From contig NZ_MECJ01000033.1 in the NCBI RefSeq assembly GCF_014596475.1, positions 62,001 to 126,000 of the forward strand: a stretch of DNA of 64,000 nt, given 5' to 3'. Shown one piece after another: positions 33,175 through 43,787 of this stretch. The DNA comes from Streptomyces sp. CBMA152 (GTDB taxonomy: Bacteria; Actinomycetota; Actinomycetes; Streptomycetales; Streptomycetaceae). Position numbers and translations under genes: made by a program. Within the stretch, counting starts at the first letter, position 1. Each line of letters starts with the position of its first letter. The notes under the pieces are model-generated. The model saw nothing but the letters and a program-made list of their open reading frames with translations. It searched no databases and was not told where the DNA came from.

Positions 33175-34200
33175 TCACTTCCGTACGCGTGCGGTGGAGC
33201 CGCGCACCACCAGCTCCGGCTGGAACACGAACTCCGTGCGCTGGACTGGGTTTCCGTGGATCTCCTCCAGGAGCGCGCCCACCGCGGCCGTCGCCATCGC
33301 CTGGACGGGCTGGCGGACCGTGGTCAGCGGCGGGTCGGTGAAGGCGATCAGCTGGGAGTCGTCGAAGCCCACCACCGACACGTCGCCGGGCACCGCGAAC
33401 CCGCGCTCGCGTGCCGCGCGGATCACCCCGAGCGCCATCATGTCGCTGGCGCACACCACCCCCGTACAGCCCTGGTCGAGGAGCGCGCCCGCCGCCACCT
33501 GTCCGCCCTCGACGCTGAAGAGCGTGTGCCGGATGTACGCGGCGGCCTCCTCGGTACGCAGTCCGAGGCGCTCCCCCAGCGCCGCCGTGAACCCCTCGGC
33601 CTTGCGCCGCGAGGGCACATAGCGCGGCGGGCCCGCCGCGAGCCCGATCCGGGTGTGGCCGAGGTCCGCGAGATGGCGCACGGCCATCGCCATCGCCGCG
33701 TGGTCGTCGGGCGAGACGAAGGGTGCGGGGATGCGGTCGTTGTACCCGTTGACCAGGACGAACGGCACCTGGCGCTCGGCGAGCGCGAGATAGCGGCCGG
33801 GGTCGGTGGCGGTGTCCGCGTGCAGCCCCGAGAGGAACACGATGCCGTTGACCCCGCGCTCCTCCAACTGCTCGACCAGCTCGTCCTCGGTCGCCCCGCC
33901 GGGCAGCTGGGTGCAGAGCACCGGGGTGTAGCCGTGTCCGGCGAGCACCTGCTCGACGGCCTGCGCGAACGCCGGGAAGATCGGGTTCGTGAGCTCCGGG
34001 GTCACCAGCCCGATCAGCCCCGCACTGCGCTGCCGCAGCCGCGCGGGCCGCTCCCAGCCGAGCACGTCGAGCGCCGCGAGCACCCGCTGGCGGGTGGGGT
34101 CGGCGACGCCCGGGCGCCCGTTGAGCACCCGGCTGACGGTGGCCTCGCTGACGGCCGCCTGGGCGGCGATGTCGGCGAGGCGCGGACCGGCCTCGGTCAC
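33175..34200 (-). CDS. LacI-family regulator, MalR paralog
   Basis: The 341-aa protein has an N-terminal LacI HTH (RLADIAAQAAVSEATVSRVL) and a periplasmic-binding-like sensor domain (TPELTNPIFPAFAQAVEQVL). Its DNA-binding helix region is nearly identical to that of the MalR encoded at 41617, so both may see similar operators, while the ligand domain is more diverged. The GTG start overlaps the glucosidase stop (GTGA), so the two are translationally coupled. It is the second gene of the left GH13-LacI pair. Expected role: maltodextrin-responsive repression, but target sites are not proven. Confidence 0.88.
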   Translation of the reverse strand: MTEAGPRLADIAAQAAVSEATVSRVLNGRPGVADPTRQRVLAALDVLGWERPARLRQRSAGLIGLVTPELTNPIFPAFAQAVEQVLAGHGYTPVLCTQLPGGATEDELVEQLEERGVNGIVFLSGLHADTATDPGRYLALAERQVPFVLVNGYNDRIPAPFVSPDDHAAMAMAVRHLADLGHTRIGLAAGPPRYVPSRRKAEGFTAALGERLGLRTEEAAAYIRHTLFSVEGGQVAAGALLDQGCTGVVCASDMMALGVIRAARERGFAVPGDVSVVGFDDSQLIAFTDPPLTTVRQPVQAMATAAVGALLEEIHGNPVQRTEFVFQPELVVRGSTARVRK

Positions 34201-35840
34201 ACCGTCCACCACACCGCGGTGTCGCCGGGAAGGTCGAACTCGCTCCCGTCCAGGACGACTTCACCACTGGCGAGCAGAACCGCCCCGCGCACGGGCATCC
34301 GTACGGCGTCGCGCGTGAAGTTGACCGTGCAGACGAACCCGTCCCGGGCGAAGGCGAGCACGCCCTCGGGCGCGTCCAGCCACTCGACGGCGGTGCCCCG
34401 GCCGAGCCCGGGGTGGTCGCGCCGGACGGCGAGGGCGGAGCGGTAGAGCTCCAGCGTGGAGGACGCGTCACCGACCTGCGCCTCGACGCTCAGCTTCCCC
34501 CAGTCGTCGGGCTGGGGCAGCCAGCTCCCGCCGCTGCCGAAGCCGTACGAGGACCCGTCGACGGTCCACGGAATCGGCACCCGGCACCCGTCCCGGAACC
34601 CGTCCTGGCCTTCCGCGCGGAAGAAGGAGGGGTCCTGGCGTACGTCGTCGGGGAGATCGGTGACGTCCGGGAGGCCGAGTTCCTCGCCCTGGTAGATGTA
34701 CGCGGAGCCGGGCAGCGCGAGCATCAGCAGCGTGGCGGCCCGGGCGCGGCGCAGCCCGAGCGAGCGGTCGCCCGGGGTACGCAACTGGGTGCCGAGGCCG
34801 CTCGGGTTGGCGAACCGCGTCGCGTGCCGGGTCACGTCATGGTTGGAGAGCACCCAGGTGGCGGGGGCACCGACCGGGCGCATGGCGGCGAGCGAGTCGT
34901 CGACGACGTTCCGCAGCTCCTCGGCGTCCCAAGGGGCGCCCAGGTACTGGAAGTTGAAGGCCTGGTGGAGCTCGTCCGGACGTACGTACAGGGCCGTGCG
35001 GTCGGCCGACGGGGTCCACGCCTCGGCGACCGCGATGCGCTCGCCCGGGTACTCGGCGAGGATGCGGCGCCAGGAGCGGTAGATCGCGTGGACGCCGTCC
35101 TGGTCGAAGAACGGCATGACATCGTTGCCCAGCAGTTTGAGCTGGTCGGCGCCGCCGATGTCGGGCAGGCCCGCCGCCTTCACCAGACCATGGGCGACAT
35201 CGACGCGGAACCCGTCCACACCCATGTCCAGCCAGAACCGCAGGATCGAGCGGAACTCGTCGGCGACGGCGGGGTGCTCCCAGTTGAAGTCCGGCTGCTC
35301 CGGGGCGAAGAGGTGGAGGTACCACTCGCCGTCGGGCTCGGCTGTACGGGTCCAGGCGGGGCCGCCGAAGATGGACTCCCAGTCGTTGGGCGGCAGTTCG
35401 CCGTTCTCGCCGCGCCCCGGCCGGAAGTGGTACCGGTCCCGCAGCGCCGAGCCCGGCCCCTCGCGCAGGGCCCGCTTGAACCACTCGTGCTGGTCGGAGG
35501 AGTGGTTGGGCACCAGGTCCACGATGATCCGCAGCCCGAGCGCGTGCGCGTCGCGGATGAGGGCGTCGGCGTCGTGCAGGGTGCCGAACATCGGGTCGAT
35601 GGCGCGGTAGTCGGCGACGTCGTAGCCGGCGTCGGCCTGCGGGGACGCGTAGAAGGGCGACAGCCAGACGGCGTCGACGCCGAGGTCCCGGAGGTACGGC
35701 AGGCGCGACCGCACGCCTTCGAGGTCGCCCATGCCGTCGCCGTTGGCGTCGGCGAAGCTGCGCGGATAGACCTGGTAGATCACGGCGTCCTGCCACCAGG
35801 TGGTGCGGGTTTCGGCGGTCGCGGTGAGGTGCGGGGTCAT
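34197..35840 (-). CDS. aglA: GH13 alpha-glucosidase (AglA-type), left copy
   Basis: The 547-aa cytoplasmic enzyme hydrolyses alpha-1,4-glucosyl bonds in imported maltodextrin. GH13 catalytic residues are visible: nucleophile Asp in DGFRVDVAHG (about residue 213), acid/base Glu in VAEAW (about 271) and the third Asp in LSNHDVTRH (about 333). It has no signal peptide. ATG 35840 follows GGGAAGAA; the longer frame upstream is non-coding. By hand count it shares 82 of 107 residues with the right copy over the first catalytic segment. It lies 600 bp after malG on the same strand. Confidence 0.92.
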   Translation of the reverse strand: MTPHLTATAETRTTWWQDAVIYQVYPRSFADANGDGMGDLEGVRSRLPYLRDLGVDAVWLSPFYASPQADAGYDVADYRAIDPMFGTLHDADALIRDAHALGLRIIVDLVPNHSSDQHEWFKRALREGPGSALRDRYHFRPGRGENGELPPNDWESIFGGPAWTRTAEPDGEWYLHLFAPEQPDFNWEHPAVADEFRSILRFWLDMGVDGFRVDVAHGLVKAAGLPDIGGADQLKLLGNDVMPFFDQDGVHAIYRSWRRILAEYPGERIAVAEAWTPSADRTALYVRPDELHQAFNFQYLGAPWDAEELRNVVDDSLAAMRPVGAPATWVLSNHDVTRHATRFANPSGLGTQLRTPGDRSLGLRRARAATLLMLALPGSAYIYQGEELGLPDVTDLPDDVRQDPSFFRAEGQDGFRDGCRVPIPWTVDGSSYGFGSGGSWLPQPDDWGKLSVEAQVGDASSTLELYRSALAVRRDHPGLGRGTAVEWLDAPEGVLAFARDGFVCTVNFTRDAVRMPVRGAVLLASGEVVLDGSEFDLPGDTAVWWTV

Positions 35841-36440
35841 TTCTTCCCTGGGGTGGTGGTTGGTGGTGGTGTACGGGACGGGTGCGGGTGGGCGGCGCCT
35901 GCGGCGGGCGGCTCCCCACCCCGCCCCTTCCCTAAAGCCCTGGGCGGGCGGCCGGGCGGGAACGAAGGACGTCTCCCGGGGGCTACGCCCCCGGCCCCCC
36001 GAGCGGGGCTGCGCCCCTGCACCCCCTCGGGGGCTCCGCCCCCAAACCCCGGGCGGGGCCTGCGGCCCCTGCACCCCGCTGGGGTGGGTGGGCGAGCGAG
36101 GCTGTACCCCGCACCCCCCGTTGGGTGGGTGGGTACACGGGGCCTGCACCCCGCCGGGGCTGGGCTCCGCCCCGGACCCCGATCCCCACGCGCCGGAGGT
36201 GTCGGAGGTGCCTTAAGGGGCGCGGGGAACTGCGCGACCAGCCCCCGCCGGCCCGCAGTCGAAGAACCGAGCCTCCGGGGGTGCAAGCCCCGCCGGGGAG
36301 CGGGGCGGAACCCCGGCGGGGAGTCTGAGGGGCGGAGCCCCGAGGGGTGCAGGGGCCGCAGGGCCCGCGAAGGGGTTCCGGAAACGGGGCCTCAACCCCC
36401 ACCCACCCTCGGAGAGTTAAGGGAACGGGCGGGGTGGGGG
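35841..36440. repeat. GC-palindrome island with an inverted copy of the dispersed repeat
   Basis: This 600-bp stretch between malG and the left glucosidase has no gene. It is packed with short hairpins of type GGGGCTNCGCCCC (for example GGGGGCTACGCCCCC, GGGGCTGCGCCCC, GGGGCTCCGCCCC, GGGGCCTGCGGCCCC) before about 36190 and their complements (GGGGCGGAGCCCC) after 36320. In the middle, 36211-36262 is a copy of the dispersed intergenic repeat on the minus strand. TGGGTGGGTGGG runs at about 36085 and 36125 are also present. It could terminate or attenuate malEFG transcription. Confidence 0.75.
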
Positions 36441-37304
36441 TCATCCCTTTGTGGCCCCCGCCGTCATCCCCGCCACCAAATGCTTCTGCGCGAACAGGAA
36501 GAACACCGCCGCCGGGATGGCGATGAGCACGGACGCCGCCGTCATCGGGCCCCAGTTCGCCGTGTACTGGGTCACGAACGTCTGCAACCCGCCCGCCAGC
36601 GTCAGATGCTCGTCCCCCACCATGAACGCCGACGCGTACGCGACCTCGCCCCACGCCGTGATGAAGGAGTAGAACGCCGTCACCGCGAGCCCCGGCTTCG
36701 CCAACGGCAGGATCAGCCGCCAGAACGTACCGAACGGGTTCAGCCCGTCCACCCGCCCCGACTCGTCGATCTCCACCGGGATCCCGTCGAAGAACCCCTT
36801 CATCATCCAGGCGCAGAACGGGACCGCGATCGTCAGATACGTGATGATCAGGCCCACCGGCTGGTTCAGCAGCCCCAGTTGGCCCATCAGGTTGTAGAGC
36901 GGGACGATCAGGATCGCCATCGGGAACATCTGGGTGATCAGGAGGGTCCACATCAGGGGGCGCATGCCGGGGAACCGGAAGCGGCTGACCGCGTAACCCG
37001 TCGTCGCGGAGATGAAGACGCCGAGCACCGTCGTCACCCCCGCGATCAGCGCCGAGTTCCCGAACCACGTGAAGAAGCTCGTCTTGTCCACCAGATAGCG
37101 GTAGTTGTCGAGCGTCGTGTCCTTGAAGAAGTCCGTGGTCATCGCGTACTTCGCCGGCTTCAGCGACGTCAGCAGCACCCACAGCACCGGGAAGACCGCG
37201 ATGATCGACGCCACGATCAGCGTCGCGTGCAGGCCGAAGGACGCCAGCGGCGAGCGCTTGCCGCGCACGGCCCCGTCACGTTCACTCCGTACAGAAGACG
37301 TCAT
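36441..37304 (-). CDS. malG: Maltose/maltodextrin ABC transporter permease MalG
   Basis: The 287-aa inner-membrane permease has six predicted helices, and the EAA-like loop reads EIDESGRVDGLNPFGTFW at about residues 193-210, the docking site for the ATPase. The ATG at 37304 lies two bases after the malF stop, so translation is coupled. Together with MalF and the MalE binding protein it imports maltose/maltodextrin; the ATPase is not encoded here, which fits Streptomyces sharing the MsiK ATPase encoded elsewhere. Confidence 0.93.
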   Translation of the reverse strand: MTSSVRSERDGAVRGKRSPLASFGLHATLIVASIIAVFPVLWVLLTSLKPAKYAMTTDFFKDTTLDNYRYLVDKTSFFTWFGNSALIAGVTTVLGVFISATTGYAVSRFRFPGMRPLMWTLLITQMFPMAILIVPLYNLMGQLGLLNQPVGLIITYLTIAVPFCAWMMKGFFDGIPVEIDESGRVDGLNPFGTFWRLILPLAKPGLAVTAFYSFITAWGEVAYASAFMVGDEHLTLAGGLQTFVTQYTANWGPMTAASVLIAIPAAVFFLFAQKHLVAGMTAGATKG

Positions 37305-37306
37305 CG

Positions 37307-38314
37307 TCACCACACCTCTCCCTGCTTGCGCAGCGACCGCCGGTACACAAGCGCGAAGATCATCAGAACCGCCAGGATCAGCACGCCCCACGTCGCCGAC
37401 CCCGCGAAGTCGCGCGGGCTCTCCACGAACGCCTGGCGAAACGCCTGCGTCACCAGGATCTCGGTGGAGTCGCCGGGACCGCCCCGGGTGAGCAGGAAGA
37501 TCACCGGGAACATGTTGAACGTCCAGATAGTGGAGAGCAGGATCACCGTCGACGACACACCCCGCAGGCCCGGCACCGTGATGTGCAGGAACCGCTTCCA
37601 CGGGCCGGCCCCGTCCATCTCCGCCGCCTCGTACAGCTCGCCGGGGATCGACTGGAGGCCGCCCAGGAGCGCGACCATCATGAACGGCACGCCCAGCCAG
37701 ACGTTGACCGCGATCACCGAGACCTTGGCCCACGTCGGGTCGTCCAGCCACGGGATCGCCGAAATGCCGCCGCCGTCAAGGACCTTGTTCAGCAGGCCGT
37801 TGTCCCGGTTGAACAGGAACCGCCAGGCGAACACCGAGACGAAGCCCGGCACCGCCCACGGCAGGATCAGCATCATCCGGTAGGCCGCGCGGCCCCGGAA
37901 CTGCCGGTTGAGCATGTTCGCCAGGCCCAGGCCGAGCAGGAACGTGATGGAGACGCAGCACACCGTCCACACCACGGTCCACACCAGCCGCTGCAGGAAC
38001 ACGGGGTCCTGGAGCACGCTCGTGTAGTTGTCGAACCCGACGAACTTGTACGTCGCCGCGATGTGGTTGGCGCCGATCGTCCGGCCGACGTTGCGCTCGT
38101 TGGCGTCGGTCAGCGACAGGTAGACGCCCCGGCCCAGCGGCCAGCCGATGATCACGCCGAGGACGATCACCACGGGGGCGACCATCGTCCAGGCGTACCA
38201 GTGCGTCGATAGCGCGCGCCGGAGCCGGCCCGGGCGCTCGCCGGTCGCGCGGGCCCGGCCGCGGGCGCTGTCGCCCGCGGCCTTCGCCGTCGACCGGTCG
38301 GTGTGGACAGTCAT
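37307..38314 (-). CDS. malF: Maltose/maltodextrin ABC transporter permease MalF
   Basis: The 335-aa permease has a cytoplasmic basic N-terminus (about 35 residues), then hydrophobic helices starting at about residue 42 (MVAPVVIVLGVIIGWPLG). The conserved EAA loop is ELYEAAEMDGAGPWKRFLHI at about residues 230-249. It is the second gene of malEFG, 57 nt after malE, and couples directly to malG. Confidence 0.93.
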   Translation of the reverse strand: MTVHTDRSTAKAAGDSARGRARATGERPGRLRRALSTHWYAWTMVAPVVIVLGVIIGWPLGRGVYLSLTDANERNVGRTIGANHIAATYKFVGFDNYTSVLQDPVFLQRLVWTVVWTVCCVSITFLLGLGLANMLNRQFRGRAAYRMMLILPWAVPGFVSVFAWRFLFNRDNGLLNKVLDGGGISAIPWLDDPTWAKVSVIAVNVWLGVPFMMVALLGGLQSIPGELYEAAEMDGAGPWKRFLHITVPGLRGVSSTVILLSTIWTFNMFPVIFLLTRGGPGDSTEILVTQAFRQAFVESPRDFAGSATWGVLILAVLMIFALVYRRSLRKQGEVW

Positions 38315-38371
38315 GTCAGGACTACCTATCTCCGTACCGTCTCGTACCTGCCGGACTGCTCGACCCGTCCG

Positions 38372-39646
38372 TTACTTCCAGCCCTTGAGGATCTTGCGGA
38401 AGGCCTCGCCGGAGGCCTTGGCCGCGTCCTCGGGCGACGAGGCGCCGGTGACGGCCTTGGTGAACTGGAGCTTCAGCGGCTCGAAGAGGGAGCCGTTCTC
38501 CGGGATCCAGGCGCGCTCGACGGCCTTGTCGACGGCCGGCTTGAAGAACTGGACCATCTCGTTGGACTTGACGTCCGGCTGGTCGTACGCGGCGGTCCGG
38601 GTCGGCAGCAGGCTGAGCGCCTTGGTGGTCTGCACCTGGACGTTCTGCGAGGTCAGGTAGTCGACGAAGGCGTGCGAGGCATCGAGGTTCTTGGAGCCCG
38701 CGTAGACCGCGAGGTCGTGGCCGCCCTGCGGGGCGCCCTGGGCGGCGGAGCCGGCCGGGACCGCGGCGACGCCGAGGTTGGACTTGTCCTTGAACTGGTC
38801 ACCGGCGTACACATCCGCGACGGCCCAGGGGCCGTTGACCATCATGGCGACCTTGCCCGACTTGAAGGCGGTCTCCATGTTGTTCCAGCCGTCGGTGGCG
38901 TTGGTGATCGCGGCGCCGGAGGTGACCAGGTCACGGGCGGCCTTGAACGCCTTGACCCCGGCGGGGCCGTCGACCGTGACCTTCTTGCCCTTGGCGTCGA
39001 CGAGGTCGCCGCCCTCGCCGTAGATGAACGGCAGGAACCAGTACGAGTCGTCGCCGCGCAGGTAGAGGCCGGTGTTGCCGGTCTTGGACTTGATCGTGGC
39101 GGCCGCGGTCTTCAGCTCGTCGAGCGACTTCGGCGGCTGGACGCCCGCGTCCTTGAGCATCTTCTTGTTGTAGAAGAGGCCGAGGGTGTCGATGACCTGC
39201 GGTACGGCGTACATCGTGCCGTCGTACTTGCCGCTGGCGGCGGCCTGCTTGAGGAACGCGGAGTCCACTTCCTTGGCCTTGGCGTCCGGGACCTTGTCCA
39301 GGTAGCCCAGCGAGGCGAAGTCGGCGACCCAGCCGACGTCGGAGCGGATGACGTCCGGCGCGTCCGAGCCGCTGCCGAAGGCGTTCTTGATCTTGTTCTG
39401 CGCGTCGCCGTACGGCACGTTGACGTACTTGACGGTGACCTTGGGGTGCAGCGTGTGGAAGTCCTCGGCGATCTTCTGGAAGGTCGCCTTCTCGGTGTCG
39501 TTCGAGGTGTCCCACCAGGTCACGGTGCCGGAGAGCTCGCCCGAGCTCTTCTTGTCACCGCTGTCACTGCTGTCACTGCCGCCGCAAGCCGTCGCCGCGA
39601 GCGCCAGTGTCGCGACCAGCGCGGTGGCCGCTATGCCACGTCGCAT
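38372..39646 (-). CDS. malE: Maltose/maltodextrin-binding lipoprotein MalE
   Basis: The 424-aa solute-binding protein starts with a lipoprotein signal peptide (MRRGIAATALVATLALAATAC, lipobox LAATAC with Cys21). It then has a typical family-1 sugar-binding fold (GTVTWWDTSNDTEKATFQKI near the start; conserved GGHDLAVYAGSKN). ATG 39646 follows GAAGGAG. It is the first gene of malEFG and is divergent from the right glucosidase. A MalR-type palindrome lies about 80-100 nt upstream, so its expression is expected to be repressed in the absence of maltodextrin. Confidence 0.93.
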   Translation of the reverse strand: MRRGIAATALVATLALAATACGGSDSSDSGDKKSSGELSGTVTWWDTSNDTEKATFQKIAEDFHTLHPKVTVKYVNVPYGDAQNKIKNAFGSGSDAPDVIRSDVGWVADFASLGYLDKVPDAKAKEVDSAFLKQAAASGKYDGTMYAVPQVIDTLGLFYNKKMLKDAGVQPPKSLDELKTAAATIKSKTGNTGLYLRGDDSYWFLPFIYGEGGDLVDAKGKKVTVDGPAGVKAFKAARDLVTSGAAITNATDGWNNMETAFKSGKVAMMVNGPWAVADVYAGDQFKDKSNLGVAAVPAGSAAQGAPQGGHDLAVYAGSKNLDASHAFVDYLTSQNVQVQTTKALSLLPTRTAAYDQPDVKSNEMVQFFKPAVDKAVERAWIPENGSLFEPLKLQFTKAVTGASSPEDAAKASGEAFRKILKGWK

Positions 39647-39959
39647 GTGAACTCCTTCAACGGGTGCCGCGCCATCACGGCGCCGGATCGCCAGGAACGT
39701 AACAAGGATGAAAGAAGACCGAAAGACCTTGCGAAGAATTTCTGCAAGGCGGGTCGATCGTTACATCCACGTGTCCACACGGTTGCCGTCACGCGCCTTG
39801 CCAGCGGGGCTCTTGGCACTCCACGGGCATGACAGAGAGGTCGACAGCAGGCTTGCAAGACTTCCGCAAGACCTTGCAAGACTGTTACCTTCGGGGTGCA
39901 GCGGCGTTGATCCCGTAGGCGCAGGACACCGTTTCAGGCCACTGGAGAGGGACCCGTTT
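39647..39959. promoter_or_regulatory. Divergent malE / glucosidase control region with MalR-type operators
   Basis: The 313-bp gap contains no gene. On the malE side is the palindrome CCTTGC-n11-GCAAGG (39727-39749). On the glucosidase side are two CTTGCAAG sites (39852-39859 and 39873-39880), centred 21 bp apart, that is two helical turns, with a half-site CGCAAG in between. The published MalR operators of Streptomyces are CTTGCAAG-like, which makes these good candidates. Both copies lie where a repressor would block transcription. Confidence 0.75.
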
Positions 39960-41591
<1,632 letters not shown>

Positions 41592-41616
41592 CGTGCGACC
41601 GGTACAGTCCAACCCC

Positions 41617-42639
41617 GTGACCGCACGGCTTGCCGACATCGCAGCCCAGGCGGGGGTCAGCGAAGCCACAGTCAGCCGCGTGCTCAACGGCAAGCCCGGT
41701 GTGGCCGCGGGCACCCGCGAATCCGTGCTGGCCGCGCTCGACGTCCTCGGCTACGAACGGCCGGTGCGGCTGCGCCGCCGCAGCGCCGGTCTGGTCGGGT
41801 TGATAACGCCGGAGCTGGAGAACCCGATCTTCCCGGCGCTCGCCCAGGTCATCGGCCAGTCGCTCACCCGCCAGGGATACACGCCGGTGCTCGCCACCCA
41901 GACCCCCGGCGGTTCCACCGAGGACGAGCTCACCGAGATGCTGGTCGACCGCGGCGTCTCCGGCATCATCTTCGTCTCCGGACTGCACGCCGACACCACG
42001 GCCGACATGGACCGCTACGAGCAACTGCGCGCCCAGGGCGTCCCGTACGTCCTGGTCGACGGCTTCTCGCCCAAGGTGCAGGCGCCGTTCATCTCGCCCG
42101 ACGACCGGGCGGCGATGCGGCTCGCGGTCACCCATCTCGCGGCGCTCGGCCACACCCGGATCGGACTCGCGGTCGGGCCCAAGCGGTTCGTCCCCGTACT
42201 GCGCAAGATCGAGGGGTTCACGGCGGCGATGGAGGACCGGCTCGGGCTCTCCCCCGCCGAGGCCGAGTCGCTGGTGCAGCACTCGCTGTACACCCTGGAG
42301 GGCGGCCAGGCCGCGACCACCGCGCTGATCGCGCAGGGCTGCACCGCGATCGTCTGCGCCAGCGACATGATGGCGCTCGGCGCGATCCGCGCCGCGCGCC
42401 AGGCCGGACTCGACGTACCGAAGGACATCTCGGTCGTCGGGTTCGACGACTCGCCCCTGATAGCTTTCACCGATCCCCCGCTGACCACGATCCGCAAGCC
42501 GGTCACGGCCATGGGTCAGGCGGCGGTCCGCGCACTGCTCGAAGAGATCGGCGGCACCCCCGCTCCGCACAGCGAGTTCGTGTTCATGCCGGAGCTGGTG
42601 GTTCGCGGTTCAACGGCCTCCGGGCCTACTACCAAGTAG
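41617..42639 (+). CDS. malR: Maltose-operon repressor MalR (LacI family)
   Basis: The 340-aa repressor has the LacI HTH (RLADIAAQAGVSEATVSRVL at residues 4-23) and a sugar-sensing domain (TPELENPIFPALAQVIGQSL). I chose the GTG at 41617 because it gives the usual MTARLADIAAQ opening and lies 8 nt after TACAGT (41603-41608), suggesting a leaderless transcript; GTG 41593 is possible. It is expected to repress malEFG and the flanking glucosidase by binding the CTTGCAAG sites at 39727-39880, with release by maltodextrin. The paralog at 33175-34200 may overlap in function. Confidence 0.92.
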   Translation: MTARLADIAAQAGVSEATVSRVLNGKPGVAAGTRESVLAALDVLGYERPVRLRRRSAGLVGLITPELENPIFPALAQVIGQSLTRQGYTPVLATQTPGGSTEDELTEMLVDRGVSGIIFVSGLHADTTADMDRYEQLRAQGVPYVLVDGFSPKVQAPFISPDDRAAMRLAVTHLAALGHTRIGLAVGPKRFVPVLRKIEGFTAAMEDRLGLSPAEAESLVQHSLYTLEGGQAATTALIAQGCTAIVCASDMMALGAIRAARQAGLDVPKDISVVGFDDSPLIAFTDPPLTTIRKPVTAMGQAAVRALLEEIGGTPAPHSEFVFMPELVVRGSTASGPTTK

Positions 42640-42714
42640 GGCTCGACTGGGCCCGTACACGGGTCCGGAATAAGCTCGGTGTAAGGGTCGGTCCGTCGTC
42701 CGTAGGGAGTACGG

Positions 42715-43689
42715 ATGCGGATCGAACCCGACCGGAGGATGATCGGCACGGGGTATGTCCGTCTGGCAGACTCTCTCGCTATGGGTGAAATGACCGTGAA
42801 GACACCGGAAGGTACGGCGGACACCCCGTCGCCCGCCCCGTCGGCTGCGTCCATCCCATCCGTCCCGGACGAGCCGTCGCCGCCGGTCCCGGCACCGCCC
42901 CCCTCGCTGCTGCGGCGGCTGCGCACCCCGCGCAGACCCCGGCTCTGGTTCGAAATCCTCCTGATCGCGGTGAGTTACTGGACGTACTCGCTGATCCGCA
43001 ACGCGGTCCCCGAACAGAAGTCGCAGGCGCTCGACAACGCCGACTGGATCTGGTCGGTCGAGAGCCACCTCGGCATCGCGGTGGAGCAGTCCGTCAACCA
43101 CGCCGTCAACTCGGTGACATGGCTCATCGTAGGGATGAACTACTACTACGCCACGCTCCACTTCGTGGTGACGATCGGCGTCCTGGTGTGGCTCTTCCGC
43201 TGGCACCCCGGCCGGTACGCCGCGTCCCGGCTGATCCTCTTCGCCACCACCGGCGTGGCCCTCGTCGGCTACTACTTCTATCCGCTGGCGCCGCCCCGCC
43301 TGATGCACGGCGGCGACTTCATCGACACCGTCCTGGTCCACGAGACCTGGGGCTCGATGGCCTCGGGCGACCTGAAGAACATGTCCAACCAGTACGCGGC
43401 GATGCCGTCGATGCATATCGGCTGGTCCCTGTGGTGCGGCCTGACGATCTTCGCGCTCGCGAAGGCTCCGTGGGCGAAGATCCTGGGCCTGCTCTACCCC
43501 GCGGCGACCCTGCTGGTGATCGTCTCCACCGCCAACCACTTCTGGCTGGACGCGGTGGGCGGCATCCTGTGCCTCTCGTTCGGCTTCCTCGTCTCGTACG
43601 CCTGGTACGGCAAGCTCCCGCACCGCCTCTCCCGCCGGGTCCAGAACGCGCCACGGGGCCGCGTGGTGGCGGGCACCTCGCGCGCGTAG
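42715..43689 (+). CDS. PAP2-family membrane protein (inositolphosphotransferase-like)
   Basis: The 324-aa protein has a Pro/Ser-rich cytoplasmic N-terminus of about 75 residues and six hydrophobic segments. The phosphatase signature parts are YPLAPPRL, MPSMHIGWSLW and STANHFWLDAVGG (with the two catalytic histidines), all in the order of the PAP2/Aur1-like family. It may handle lipid phosphates or make inositol-containing lipids. ATG 42715 follows AGGGAG by 7 nt; ATG 42781 and 42790 are in-frame alternatives. Its gene sits between malR and glnE. Confidence 0.85.
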   Translation: MRIEPDRRMIGTGYVRLADSLAMGEMTVKTPEGTADTPSPAPSAASIPSVPDEPSPPVPAPPPSLLRRLRTPRRPRLWFEILLIAVSYWTYSLIRNAVPEQKSQALDNADWIWSVESHLGIAVEQSVNHAVNSVTWLIVGMNYYYATLHFVVTIGVLVWLFRWHPGRYAASRLILFATTGVALVGYYFYPLAPPRLMHGGDFIDTVLVHETWGSMASGDLKNMSNQYAAMPSMHIGWSLWCGLTIFALAKAPWAKILGLLYPAATLLVIVSTANHFWLDAVGGILCLSFGFLVSYAWYGKLPHRLSRRVQNAPRGRVVAGTSRA

Positions 43690-43787
43690 CCGGTTCTCAC
43701 CAGGTACCACTCGGCCCGCTACGGCTAGGCTCGTCCTGAGCTTGATCCGGCGCCGGAGCCGGGCGCGTGGTGGTGGGAGGCGGCGGG

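Noticed and set aside
35841..36440. CRISPR array or tandem repeat of fixed spacing in the palindrome island
   Set aside because: Repeats are short hairpins of irregular spacing without unique spacers and there are no cas genes.
34413..37883. Long plus-strand open frame across the glucosidase, palindrome island and permeases
   Set aside because: It has no recognisable protein motifs and crosses a non-coding region; the minus-strand genes it overlaps are well supported.
39708..39959. N-terminal extension of the right glucosidase from the upstream open frame
   Set aside because: The extension covers the operator region and lacks protein-like composition; ATG 39960 has a good ribosome binding site.
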